From positions 62,001-126,000 of the forward strand of contig JAHLWY010000246.1 in the NCBI GenBank assembly GCA_020002185.1: 64,000 nt of DNA. The letters run 5' to 3'. This DNA is from Paraescarpia echinospica (lineage: Eukaryota; Annelida; Polychaeta; Sabellida; Siboglinidae). A model generated the notes under the pieces. The model was not told the origin of the DNA and ran no database searches. It saw only the letters and a program-made list of their open reading frames with translations. Below, in pieces: positions 45,622 through 54,888 of this stretch (the stretch's first letter is position 1; each line of letters starts with the position of its first letter). Both the position numbers and the translations under genes were made by a program.

Positions 45622-46352
45622 ATGGCAGAACAAGGTGCGTTCGTACCGAAGAAGAAGGTAAAGAAGCCGGTAACGCCGAAGACGCCTGTACTCGTTGGAG
45701 AGACGCGCTTCGTTTCCGCTGCGCAGGGAGCACCATCGGCCGACTCGGCGCCGCTACCAGTCCCGGCTGCTGCTGCGGGGAGCGCGCGCTTCGTTCCCGC
45801 TGCGCAGGGAGCACCATCGGCGCCGCTACCAGTCCCGGCTGCGGTGAGCGAGCGGGCGGCACCTGCAGAGGGCGCGGTGGTATTTGTGCCTTCGTCGGTG
45901 AGTGTGAGGGAATTGATGCAGGCTGAAGATGGCCTGTATAAAATTGCAACGCCCGTCAAAATTGAGGCAATTTCATGGCGTAATAAATGTACGTATGCGG
46001 GTGCGTGCAATGCCGACGCAAGTTACATCGCGCCAGAGGCGGTTCTATGATGTGTCTCTCTCACGGCATCCAAGCCGTCCCGAAAAACTATTTCTCGGTG
46101 CGCCTAATGATAAAGGAAGTCTGTGGCTCGGAAACCGAGGACGAACTTTGGTTAAGTCTATTTGATAACGTCATGTCGGGGCTCGTCTCTTATCAGGCCG
46201 ACTACCTGGCCTCTTTGGGAGCAGAGGATTTGCGTGATACTATGCTGATGTTCGTCGGCACGGTCATGGAGGTTAGCGTGCGTAAGACCTCATGGGGCGA
46301 CATGCCGACGTACACCGTGCGTGGCCTGAGTATGAAGACGACCGACGAATAA
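45622..46352 (+). pseudogene. Unknown Polinton protein, frameshifted
   Basis: ATG at 45,622 opens a frame with a Pro/Ala-rich N-terminus containing a direct repeat of about 20 residues (RFVPAAQGAPS...PLPVPAA, twice). A more structured part follows from about residue 100. The frame stops at 46,050 while the neighbouring frame continues to 46,352 with LFDNVMSGLVSYQ and YTVRGLSM, so I read one gene with a frameshift at 46,025-46,050. The alternation of strands and turns in the C-terminal part reminds me weakly of an OB-fold single-strand-binding protein; this is a guess. No family recognised. Confidence 0.45.
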
Positions 46353-46407
46353 ATGCGTGGAAAAAATTGCATTTGACTAATAACGCGCTTTCTTTATGCT
46401 GTAGGAC

Positions 46408-47187
46408 GTGCATCGTATAATCGGCGTCATAAAATCAATTAGCGACTTCGACGCCGCCTTCACCGAAGCCCTGCCGGTAGAAGCCTCGAAGCGTATGAGA
46501 GTTGACGTCCCCCTAGTGGTGAACGTTTCGGCGCCATCGAGTCAACCCCAGAGTGCGCAAGACCCGCCACCACCGACTTACGCGACCTTATACCCCGTGG
46601 TGAATATTTCATCCGCCTCGGTGTCGTCGGAAGGGCTACCGGCGTTGATCCCGGCCACGCAATCGGCGCCTAAAGAGCAGCACCCATCGCCGCTCCTGCC
46701 GGTTTACGAACACTACACCAGGCATCAACCGCACCTGCTGAGCACGGACAAATCGCGGGAGCGGTACCTGATGAGCGCATTCGCCGAATCTATCGGGGAA
46801 ACAATATTGGCGCGCGCGCGGCGCTACTGCGGTGAGTGCGATCCGGACGAAGGGTGTCCCTTCGTGCACATGTACGGATACCGTGCGGGGAGACCGAACC
46901 GACGCTATCGGCGTATGTCCGACGAAGTGGGTGACATAATTACGCGCTTCTTTCAGCACGTGTTCGAAGCGTATCTCCATCCGTCATTAATACCGTGCGT
47001 CACGAGGCTGATATTGATCATGCACGATCAAAGCGTGTACAAGCCGGGACGAGCTGGGGAAATCGCACTGGTGCAGTTCGTGTCCGACTGGCTCCTCGGT
47101 ACTGGTTGGAGAGACTGCGTCAACAACGCGATTGTCGATTCGGCGACGCATACGTACCTGTTGAGAAGGAGCGGCCTGGATCTGTGA
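46408..47187 (+). CDS. Unknown Polinton protein, 259 aa
   Basis: An open frame without breaks. Residues 1-95 are Pro/Ser-rich and probably disordered. From about residue 100 it looks folded, with YEHYTRHQPHLLS, a cysteine segment CGECDPDEGCPFVHMYGY (four Cys and a His, possible metal site) and a hydrophobic helical C-terminal part (DIITRFFQHVFEAYLHPSL). The high GC of third positions matches neighbouring Polinton genes. It follows the 45.6-46.35 kb gene on the same strand. I do not recognise the family; a structural or DNA-handling role is possible. Confidence 0.5.
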   Translation: MHRIIGVIKSISDFDAAFTEALPVEASKRMRVDVPLVVNVSAPSSQPQSAQDPPPPTYATLYPVVNISSASVSSEGLPALIPATQSAPKEQHPSPLLPVYEHYTRHQPHLLSTDKSRERYLMSAFAESIGETILARARRYCGECDPDEGCPFVHMYGYRAGRPNRRYRRMSDEVGDIITRFFQHVFEAYLHPSLIPCVTRLILIMHDQSVYKPGRAGEIALVQFVSDWLLGTGWRDCVNNAIVDSATHTYLLRRSGLDL

Positions 47188-47189
47188 GA

Positions 47190-48120
47190 CGCTAGCGAAT
47201 ATTAATCGCTGCGCTGCAATGTAACGCTGAACTTTAATTTGTGAGACGCTAGCGAACTTTAATCGTTGCGCTGCAATGTAACGCTGAACTTTAATTTGGA
47301 CGCTTAATACTAGGGAGCGTGCTATGAAAAGAGACAGCTATAATAAAACGTTGAACGCTATAATAGTGATGGCTGCTTGCTATGAAAAGAATCGGCTATA
47401 ATTGAACGCCATACTAGTGATGCCTACTGCTTAAATGTATTGTGTTATAAAAAAGGGTCCGGCTATAATGGTGATGACTGCTACTGCTCTATGAAAAGTC
47501 GGTTGATAAACCGTTGAAATGTTGTAGCTTTGGTTGCTTAATAAAACGTTGAAAACGTATGAAAAATCTTTCTGTTTACTATGAACGTAACTTTCCCGCA
47601 TACACGACACGAATTCTCCGCTCAAAAACAACAATCAGAAATGTTGTAGCTTTGGTTGCTTAATAAAAACGTATGACAAATCTTCATGTTTACTATGAAC
47701 GTAACTTTCCCCGCTCAAAAACAACACGTTTAATCCGGTCCGCATACCATGCCACCAGCGCCCGTTATCTCCACTCATTCCGCCTCACGGCAACCGCGAG
47801 CCGTGTAACCAGGCCAAAGATCACGGCAGTGTCACAGCTAAGCTCAGCGAGTGCCACCGCTATTTGCCATCACCGCTATTTATTTCCACCACCACCACCA
47901 CCACCACCACTCCTAGCGTTTATAGTCGATGGAGAGATACGACCGTAGTTAATATCGTTTGTGCTGCCAACTAGAACGGAGTAAGCGACCAAGCAAGCGA
48001 GTAACGCAATTGTTTCGGTGTAGGCCGAGCAAGCGAGCAACGGCCGACAAAGCAACGCAATTGTAGACAGCAGTGCCGCTATCTGGCGAACGCAGCGTGC
48101 GCCAACACCGGCGCTGCCTC
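47190..48120 (+). other. Spacer with short direct repeats
   Basis: A unit of about 57 bp with GAGACGCTAGCGAA...ATGTAACGCTGAAC is repeated at 47,187 and 47,242. GTTGTAGCTTTGGTTGCTTA is repeated at 47,519 and 47,642. A CCACCA run lies at 47,887-47,912. No gene. Confidence 0.6.
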
Positions 48121-48132
48121 CTGTCCGTAACC

Positions 48133-49020
48133 ATGCCAGTCTGCCCTGTATGCGGTAGAACCGTCGATCGTCTGGAGGGACACTCTTGTAAACCGCAGCA
48201 CCAATGCCCGAAATGTGGTCATTCTTTCACCCGGCGTTGTAATATGTTGAAACATTTGAGGGTGTCGAAGACCTGCGGAAATGAAAAGGCGACCGAAGAT
48301 GACTGCGCGTGCCGAAAATATGGTCGATCTTTCTCCCGGCGATATAATATGTTGAAACATTTGAGGGCGTCGAAGACCTGCGGTAATAAAAAATGGTGCC
48401 ACCACCACCGCCACCACCAGCGCAACCTAGCTACGACGACGCGTTATCGGCTGGCCTACGGCGTGTCGTGCAGGAACATTGGTCCAGTATACGAACGTCG
48501 GTGTCGCGCGGTCCTATCCAGTCCCGCTATAATTATCAGTTGACCGATTGTTTGGACACTAGGGAACTCGAACCCCGACTAAGACAAATGTTCGAGGAGC
48601 AAATGCGCGCGTTTAAGATAAATTTAAGTTTTGGGTTTATTTTACGCCACAAGGAGTCGGGGCGTTACAGGTATTATCATTCGTCCTGTAATTGCTGCGG
48701 CCGCTACCTGGAAGTCCCCGCGCTCGTTACCGACGCCCACTCGTTCGAACGCTTCCTCGAATCCGTCCGTACACGCGACGTTCTTCAGTACGTCATAGCG
48801 CAACGTTCCGACTCGGGATGGGCCGCCAAATTGGTAACGAACGCAACTTACTTCCTCAACGCTATCATCCACCACCCTATCGGTTGCGTCGACGCGCGAC
48901 TTCCCGCCTACCAGTACACCAACAGGTCGGTCGTCGCTGTAGCGAAAGATCGACTAGGCGCGCCCTACGCGGATAACTTATGCCTCTTCCTTTGTTTAGC
49001 GCTCCATAGAAGACGATTAG
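48133..49020 (+). pseudogene. Zinc-finger / PolB N-terminal fragment
   Basis: The ATG at 48,133 opens a frame with C2H2-like fingers (CPVCGRTVDRLEGHSC, CPKCGHSFTRR and a decayed third copy). It shifts frame at an A-run near 48,390 and then encodes a region I recognise from N-termini of large PolB-type proteins of animal Polinton-like elements (VVQEHWSSIRT, RAFKINLSFGFILRH, DNLCLFLCLALH). The homology ends near 49,020, where the truncated end of the opposite-strand integrase gene begins. The exonuclease and polymerase domains are gone. In an intact element the protein would replicate the element by protein-primed synthesis. Confidence 0.6.
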
Positions 49021-49036
49021 ACACGGGCAGGCATGC

Positions 49037-50027
49037 TGCAGTTTATCCTTCGGGACGACTACCCGTTGCAGTTCCGGTTCGTAGAAGGCGGCGTCTAGCG
49101 GCGTCCCGGCGTAGTCCTCCAGTCGATAAACGGGCTGATCGGACGGGTGCGCTTCTACGACAGTGAAGAGCTCTTCGCTCCAGTTAGCCATGTACCCTTT
49201 CTTGAACCGACCCTTCGCCTTGCTGATGCGTACGCGATCTCCCTCTCGCAGTTTCGGTTTGCGGCCCCCGACGCCGCCGCCGCCGTACAACCGTTTCCAT
49301 ACGCTCTCCTGGTTCGCGGCGTTAACGCTCGCCGGTGTCCTACCGATGCTTCGATGGTAGGCGTTGTTGTCCGACCGCACGAGGTCCGGTACGGCTCTAC
49401 CTATCGCAGCGTCTGATGCTTCGTAAAGTACCTCCACATGCGCGTTTTCAACGTCCGATTGAACCGTTCCACGACACTCGCTTTAGTCTCCTCGTTATGC
49501 GTCACGAAATGGTGGACGCCGTAGTCCTTCAAGAGTTTCTGTAGGGATCTGTTGAGAAACTCCGTCCCCTTATCGGTCTGCACCGCGTTCGGCGGTTGCT
49601 GCTCCTGCAGCAGGGTCTCGAAGGCCGCGACAAGCGCCGGGCCGGCTTTACTCTTCAACGGGACGCACCACGCCCGCTTCGAGAAGACGTCGATGACCGT
49701 CAATAGGAACGTTATACCGTCATTGTGCTTTTTCAGTTTAGCTACGTCGAACTGATCGGCTTGCCACTGCTGGTTTCGACCGCCTACGATAACGCAACGT
49801 CGTTTGAAATGTCGTTTAACCGGTTTGTGCAGGGTGTACGTATCCTGCGCCGCTAGCCACCGTTTGACGATCGGTTTGCGTACTACTGCCGCCGCCCGGT
49901 GCAACGCATCGACGCCGTAGTAACTGCCCACCTGTTTCGGGTCGTAGTAGACGCCATTCAGGCGGTCGTCGTCATCTCGTTGAGTTCGACGCTTTCGTTG
50001 CGCACGGCGAGGCCGCCGGGACACCAT
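49037..50027 (-). pseudogene. Polinton integrase (retroviral-type DDE)
   Basis: The frame from 50,027 has the N-terminal YYDPKQVGSYYGVDAL block and WLAAQDTYTLHKPV, then the catalytic core: QADQFDV (first Asp), VQTDKGTEFLNR (second Asp) and ASVVERFNRTLK (Glu), all present. A frameshift near 49,425 moves the frame; the C-terminal part continues with YHRSIGRTPASVN, an SH3-like segment (LREGDRVRISKAKGRF) and ends abruptly near 49,037 at KDKLQ. A chromodomain-like tail usual in relatives is missing. The protein integrates the element and makes the 6-bp duplication. One frameshift and loss of the tail make this copy inactive. Confidence 0.85.
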
Positions 50028-50171
50028 GACGACGATGACGACAAAAAATTGACGACGACTAGTACATACATATAGAGAGCGACAGCCGCTGTGATGACGA
50101 CGACGACGATTACCGACCTTCTTCGAGGGGTCATTGCGGTGTGTGTCTCGGACGGCGACATTTCATCCTCT

Positions 50172-50888
50172 TTAATACGGCTCCCACTCCACCAGACTGC
50201 TACGACGACGACGGCGACTACGTTTACCTTTTCCACCCGGCGTTGCCGCATCCTCCTGCTGCTTCGGCCGCCGCCGCTGCTGCTGCTGTATGTATGCTCG
50301 ATGCCGGGGGTTACCGACGAGTTCCATAGGGACGTTCAGACGCCTCATACGCTCCCTGAACGCTTCCCATCCTACAGGCGGCGCCACCTTCTTTCTCGTT
50401 CGCATGAGGTCGTTCACGAGATCGACCATGTTACTGCCCGCGATAGGTTGGCCGTCGTACACGAACTCGCCGCGGTCGTTCCATAGACACAACGGATCGG
50501 TTTTCATTTTCGCGATCAGGAGGTTGGCTTTCCCTTTCAGAGTTTTCGGCACGCTTTCCACGATCTCGCGCTCTATAGCGTTCAAGGGCTCCGCCTCACC
50601 CGTCGTCGTCGTCGTCGCCGCCGTCTCGTTGTTCACCACCGACACGCGTACTGGTTGCGCCGATCGAGTCGCCTCTATCACGTTGTATCGACTCAGCAGT
50701 TGATTGTACGACGCCACCTGATCGCGCTCGGATAAATCCGACCGGTCTAGAACGTCCTTCATGTCGCTGTCCAGGTTACTCATCGCGAGTGATCGGGTCG
50801 TGCTCGGCGGCTGGTCGATGAGCGGCAGGAGACTCTCCACCAACCGCGGGTCGACCAACGCCATCTTCTTCGCGTGCTGCATCTTCAC
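50172..50888 (-). CDS. Minor virion-type protein of Polinton/adintovirus elements
   Basis: An intact 238-codon frame. It starts MKMQHAKKM and has a helical N-terminal half (MKDVLDRSDLSERDQVASYNQLLSRY), then VPKTLKGKANLLIAKMK, WNDRGEFVYDGQPIAGSNMVDLVNDLM and a basic RRRR tail. This order and the PGSN-type motif (here AGSN) match an uncharacterised protein I know from many animal Polinton-like copies, where it neighbours the packaging ATPase. Its role is probably structural; function unproven. It overlaps the upstream gene by 4 bp. Codon use is GC-rich like its neighbours. Confidence 0.6.
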   Translation of the reverse strand: MKMQHAKKMALVDPRLVESLLPLIDQPPSTTRSLAMSNLDSDMKDVLDRSDLSERDQVASYNQLLSRYNVIEATRSAQPVRVSVVNNETAATTTTTGEAEPLNAIEREIVESVPKTLKGKANLLIAKMKTDPLCLWNDRGEFVYDGQPIAGSNMVDLVNDLMRTRKKVAPPVGWEAFRERMRRLNVPMELVGNPRHRAYIQQQQRRRPKQQEDAATPGGKGKRSRRRRRSSLVEWEPY

Positions 50889-51319
50889 CCGATAACCTGT
50901 CTGAGCAGCGAGATAAGGACGGTGCTCGCTAACGGTGCTCGCAGCGCCGTCAGAAACCCTCCCGCTCCCTTTTGCAGGATGACCCGCTTCTGTTTGACGG
51001 GTACTTTTTTTGCCGCTAGCTTACGCAAATGGTTCCTGTATTTTAACACTACTTTTTTCTGCTTCTTCGAAAATTTCACGTTCCCTTTCAGAATGTTTTA
51101 CGCGCAATCGCACAGACTACAGATGAGGTCGGAGTCCGCGTGGGCGAGTACGGCTTTTCTCAGATCGACGTTCCTCTTATATCTGTTCAACATCTGCAGG
51201 GCCAGGATGTGCCTCTTCACGCGCTTCGTCATCCTTAAACACGCGCGGTGACGCCTTCCTCTTTTTAAACTCTCTTCCTTACGTAGACGTACTGGAGGCG
51301 ATCGTCGGGAAAAACGCAC
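50885..51319 (-). pseudogene. Small basic core-like protein, one internal stop
   Basis: A Lys/Arg-rich protein in one continuous frame from 51,319 (or the internal ATG near 51,232) to 50,885, interrupted by TAA at 51,098-51,100. Before the stop are RVKRHILALQMLNRY and DSDLICSLCDCA; after it are NILKGNV, a basic segment and QKGAGGFLTAL. Relatives in animal Polinton/adintovirus copies end in a similar QKGG-F-L segment and are compared with adenovirus core proteins. The ATPase overlaps its 5' end by about 55 bp. The stop replaces a residue that is hydrophobic in relatives as I remember them. Confidence 0.6.
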
Positions 51320-51897
51320 GTGCGCAGGCGCATGTTTTTTTCCGTTTCCTGTTTCAGGTCTACGAGGAGATAACCGTACGCTGCTGACGGGGCATCTTTG
51401 AAAGCCTCCATCATGTAGTTGATCCTACCCGGATACATCTGTTTCGCTAGGTGACCTACTTGTCCGGCGTCCCGGGGGCTCTTGAATAGCACCATGTATT
51501 GTGCGTTCAGACTAATTGTGCGGTTTTCTTTCCCTTTTGGAATAATATTCTGCAGAAACTGTACGACGGACGTACTGCAGTGATGACTTTTTTTTGTAAA
51601 CAGGGTCGTGACCCTCCTATCGGTTTCCTCCATGAGGTCATCGAGTACTAGAAGCGTCCTCGTTTTGGCGTCTAAAAGATTCGGATCCGGTAATCCGTCT
51701 ACGAATTCTATTTCGGGCGTCATGGAGGTATAGGCGGATTGCCACTGGCCGTAGCACCACAGGATTTTCTCCGGCGGCGGCTCGATCATAGAGGAAGCGT
51801 GCTGTATTAGGCGAGCGACGAAAGTAGTCTTACCGCACCCCGTAGGGCCGGCTACTATACACGTAAAGGGATGCTTCAAAGGCGCGCACATATCCAC
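51265..51897 (-). CDS. A32-like DNA packaging ATPase
   Basis: An intact 210-codon frame. Walker A AGPTGCGKTTF is at residues 13-23, and Walker B TLLVLDDLM is near residue 82. Then come LFTKKSHH, a sensor-like VQFLQNIIPKG and SLNAQYMVLFKSPRD, and a conserved C-terminal YGYLLVDLK. The family pumps DNA into preformed capsids in Polintons, adintoviruses and large DNA viruses. It is the best-preserved gene in the window and confirms the virus-like nature of the element. It lies downstream of the NADAR gene on the same strand with a 32-bp gap, so the two may share a transcript. Confidence 0.9.
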   Translation of the reverse strand: MDMCAPLKHPFTCIVAGPTGCGKTTFVARLIQHASSMIEPPPEKILWCYGQWQSAYTSMTPEIEFVDGLPDPNLLDAKTRTLLVLDDLMEETDRRVTTLFTKKSHHCSTSVVQFLQNIIPKGKENRTISLNAQYMVLFKSPRDAGQVGHLAKQMYPGRINYMMEAFKDAPSAAYGYLLVDLKQETEKNMRLRTCVFPDDRLQYVYVRKRV

Positions 51898-51929
51898 GAC
51901 TGGCGCGCTAGGAAACGAGCGATGACTTT

Positions 51930-52385
51930 TTATTCGTTTCTTCTATACTCTTCGCGCACCTCCACCAACAATTTACCGAGCATATTTTGCCCCTCTTTGC
52001 CTCCGTGGCCAATACCCCAGAAGGCTTCGTACGACGGCACCCATTCCACCAATTCGGCTTCCCCAGTAGCCAATAGGGCGTCTTTCAACTTTTTTGTCCC
52101 TCAGAACTTGCTCATCAACAGGCTCTTCATGCACTCGACCCTGACGGCGTCCCATTCGACTCCCGTTCTCTTTTTCTCGATTCTGTAACTTCGTCGTTTC
52201 GCGATATAAGCCGACCACGACTGTTTGATGTACTCCGCCCATTTGACGTCTTCGTTAAGCATCGCTTTTCTAAACTGATAAGCGTGCTCTACGGATCTGA
52301 ATTCCTGACCGTACGCCGCGATTCGACACGGAAAAAAATTCGACAGGAACGATGCCGACCCACCGAAATGTATAGGAGACTCCAT
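51930..52385 (-). pseudogene. NADAR-domain (YbiA-like) protein, one internal stop
   Basis: The frame from 52,385 begins MESPIHFGG and has the NADAR blocks FLSNFFPC, FRSVEHAYQFRKA, WDAVRVECMKSLL and, after an in-frame TGA at 52,101-52,103, LLATGEAELVEW, FWGIGHGG and NMLGKLLVEVR, ending at 51,930. At 151 codons it is the usual size of a stand-alone NADAR domain. Members hydrolyse N-glycosidic bonds, with reported removal of ADP-ribose from guanosine and action on riboflavin intermediates. It is the first gene of the minus-strand cluster, next to the terminal repeat. A NADAR gene is not one of the core Polinton genes I know of. The stop could be an old mutation or an assembly error. Confidence 0.85.
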
Positions 52386-52499
52386 ACCGCTGATCTACAG
52401 ACGCCGCTACTGACTACACCGCCACGCGCATAACCACTATATACACTATATGTACTACCGCTAGAGTTCACCTCCGGCTCCTGCGCAACCGCTAGAGTG

Positions 52500-52776
52500 G
52501 TAACGAAGACGCAACCGCTAGAGGGCAGCTCCAATGTACTTAGAACCACTGGCGGCATCCGGCGCGGCACGCATCAATCAAATGTTTTTTACAGGTAACG
52601 TGTCATACAGCAATTACGATAAGAAGGTTTTTTTATGAGTACATTTCTTTGACAGGCCATTACTCATACGTTTTTTTATAAGTAGAGACTCCAATGGAAT
52701 GACTGCTCCACAATCCCTTTGATGTTCCTTTGATGTTGATTCCATGCACTTGGGCCTCAACCACTTGACTACTACT
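52500..52776 (-). repeat. Polinton right terminal inverted repeat
   Basis: Complement of 40,748-41,034. The outer end reads (complement) AGTAGTAGTCAAGTGG. Weaker similarity may continue inward to about 52,455. Confidence 0.9.
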
Positions 52777-52782
52777 CATGTA
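52777..52782. repeat. Polinton target duplication, right
   Basis: CATGTA, the copy of 40,742-40,747. Confidence 0.95.
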
Positions 52783-54000
52783 GTAGTGAACTTGGCAGTA
52801 AGAGTATGGCAATGAGACAGGTGGTGAAACATATTAAATAGAAATGTAACACGTTGTATTTATTTGCACTGTAAAGTTCATTTGTAGTTGTTATAGTTGT
52901 AGTAGTTGGCACCGTGCTAAATGCCAAAAGTTCACCTTGTTAAATGTGTTAACTGTGTAAGTCAGTTACATGTGAAGTTATGCTAGGTACAATTGAATGA
53001 GAGGTCAGGTATAATGTTGCAGTCAAGTTTCTGGAATCTTCATGGTACTAAATTACCCATAATATGCATTGTATTTTCCAAGACGTTTCAACTTGCAAGA
53101 AAGAATGCAAATTCACTGCATAAATCTTGTAGTGAACTTGGCAGTACGAGTATGGCAATGAGACACATGGCGAAGCATTAAATACAAATGTGACATGTTG
53201 CACCTGTTTGCACTGTAAGATTACATATGTCAATATGGCATTGTGGGCATCATGCTAAATGCCAACATGTTACCTTGTCAAAAGGGTTACTATGTAAGTC
53301 AATTACATGTGTAGTTATGGTTGGTTGAATTGACTGAGAGGTCAGGTTTAACATTGCAATCAAATATCTGAAATATTCAGGGTACTATATTACCTATTGT
53401 ACGCATTGTATTCTCCAAGATGTTAAGAATTGCAAAAATGCCAATACAAAGCATAAATCAGGTAATTAACTTATTTGGTAATAAGGTTGGTAAGATTCAT
53501 GTTGGCATGAAGGAGTTCAGACACATTGCTAAATGCCAACAGTTCACCTTGTTAAAAGTGTTACTTTGTAAGTCAGTTACATGTGTAGATGAATATGTGC
53601 AACGTTGAGAATAAAGGTATTCAATTTTGCTAATATACATGTATGTTGAATGTGTATATACTACAGTGGTTTCTGGATACGTCGAACTTCCAGGGACCCG
53701 GAGCAATACTTCTAGTTAAAAGAAACTAAACTAATTAAGACCTAGGTTTGTGAGATTGATGTTTGCATTATGGAGTTCAGACACATTGCTAAATGCCAAC
53801 AGTTCTTGTTAAACGTGTTACTTTGTAAGTCAATTACATGTGAATATGTGTATGTGCAACGTTGAGAATAACTGTATTCGTTTTTGCCAATATGTGTTAA
53901 ATATGTACATACTACAGTGCATTCTGGATACGTTGAACTTCCAGAGACCCGGGGCAAAACTTCTAGTTAAAAGAAACTAAACTAATTAAGATCTACGTTT
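52783..54000 (+). repeat. P element B 3' tandem repeats
   Basis: Four imperfect units of about 270-340 bp, with TGCTAAATGCCAA, GTAAGTCARTTACATGTG and TTCCAAGACGT. The second unit (53,070-53,180) still carries a copy of the transposase C-terminal codons (LARKNANSLHKSCSELGS), so the repeat grew from the end of the gene. Confidence 0.75.
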
Positions 54001-54888
54001 TATCGCCTTATATGACTGGGACTGAAGAGAAAGATCGACATAAGCAAAATTCAACTTAATGACAATTCGAGTTATCTGAAGTGCACTGTATATTTATACA
54101 AGGTCCCACAGAGACACAGTCATGCTGAGTGTTTCTACTGAATATTAATATGCTGCCTATTGGTCTGTATAATAATAACCAATACCATAACAATGTCCTA
54201 GGTTCATATTCGTTTAACAGAGGAGCAAACGTTCTCAATCTTTACGTAATGTTCACAAAGACACATCATCCCATTAACAAGCTGTAAGACTTATACATCA
54301 ACTCTCCACCCTTTTAAAGTGATGCACAAAATATCCTTAAAATATTTAAACATATATTATATTGTTATATTAAGAAATATCTTTACTTCTAATTTTAATG
54401 TATGACATTTTTACCCTTTTAATATATGTATGTATATATATATATATATATATAATACACAATTTTATTTTCATGCATTGAGCGTATACAAATTATTAAT
54501 TATACTCATGGCCGGGAAATTTGCACCAAGTCTAAAACTGTGTCCCTGATATCTCGCCATTCCTGACCCTCTTAACTTTTTTGTGATCTGATTTATTATT
54601 AAAACGACCTAAAATATTAGGATGCACGATTTATGCTCCCACAACACCAGTATACAAATAAATACTCTTTAAACTGCTATAATAGGTAATAGGTATCGAA
54701 ATATTTCATAAACGTAGCATAACTAATATTAATCAGTGAACCATACATGCATAGACATGTGTGTAGTAATAATTACAAATACAGTATGATGTATATGTAA
54801 CGTTATCAACTGTACAGTGAATCACTGTCGCTGATGCTGCGCTGCAACTGGACCGAAAATTTTGCCCATGTTTTCAATTGGCCAAACT
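54001..54888 (+). other. P element B 3' end, non-coding
   Basis: Matches the complement-oriented 17.44-18.3 kb of copy A. It includes a TA microsatellite at 54,433-54,455 and ends in the terminal inverted repeat near 54,888. No gene. Confidence 0.7.

Larger units (their letters stand above)
40748..52776. mobile_element. Polinton/Maverick, 12,029 bp, internally deleted
   Basis: A virus-like self-synthesising DNA transposon. Both ends begin AGTAGTAGTCAAGTGG, are about 280-bp inverted repeats, and are flanked by the 6-bp duplication CATGTA. The 5'-AG start and 6-bp duplication are hallmarks of the group. Right-half genes on the minus strand are a NADAR-domain protein, packaging ATPase, core-like protein, minor virion protein and integrase. 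On the plus strand are two unknown proteins and a zinc-finger/PolB N-terminal fragment. No PolB catalytic domain, major capsid protein or protease was found. A smaller element of the same type lies inside (42,434-45,065). Confidence 0.92.
37851..52836 (+). pseudogene. P-element transposase (copy B), interrupted
   Basis: Exon 2 starts at 37,851 after TTTCAG (rest of the THAP finger). The coiled-coil exon lies around 38,560-38,720, the LRFACVSTGYEQLL block at 38,900, the RNase H-like region at 39,154-39,510 and the C-terminal part from 39,790 to 40,747. The last 20 codons (SELGSKSMAMRQVVKHIK and stop) lie beyond the Polinton at 52,783-52,836. Lesions are an in-frame TAG at 38,737 shared with copy A, a deletion of about 50 bp near 39,095 that removes the DEM block, a frameshift at 39,155, an 80-bp inverted insertion at 39,556-39,634, several stops, and the Polinton. 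Confidence 0.8.
37755..54888 (+). mobile_element. P element copy B, split by a Polinton
   Basis: Related to copy A but on the plus strand. The left edge is truncated inside the first intron (homology starts near 37,755), so the THAP exon 1 and left terminus are absent. The right terminus is the inverted GAGTTTGGCCA ending near 54,888, with GGACCGAAAAT just inside. The Polinton at 40,748-52,776 interrupts the transposase coding sequence. Outside it, P-element 3' sequence resumes at 52,777 and continues through several tandem repeats. Confidence 0.8.

Noticed and set aside
45549..45926. Plus-strand frame starting with a signal-peptide-like MKILLYSLVFAVLTLSC
   Set aside because: It overlaps the better-supported Polinton frame from 45,622, and beyond the hydrophobic start it is the out-of-frame translation of that Ala/Pro-rich gene.
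49958..50251. Minus-strand 97-codon frame with one hydrophobic helix between integrase and the minor protein
   Set aside because: It lies over ACG/GTC-type low-complexity DNA and overlaps the integrase start; Val-rich translation of such a repeat gives a false membrane helix.
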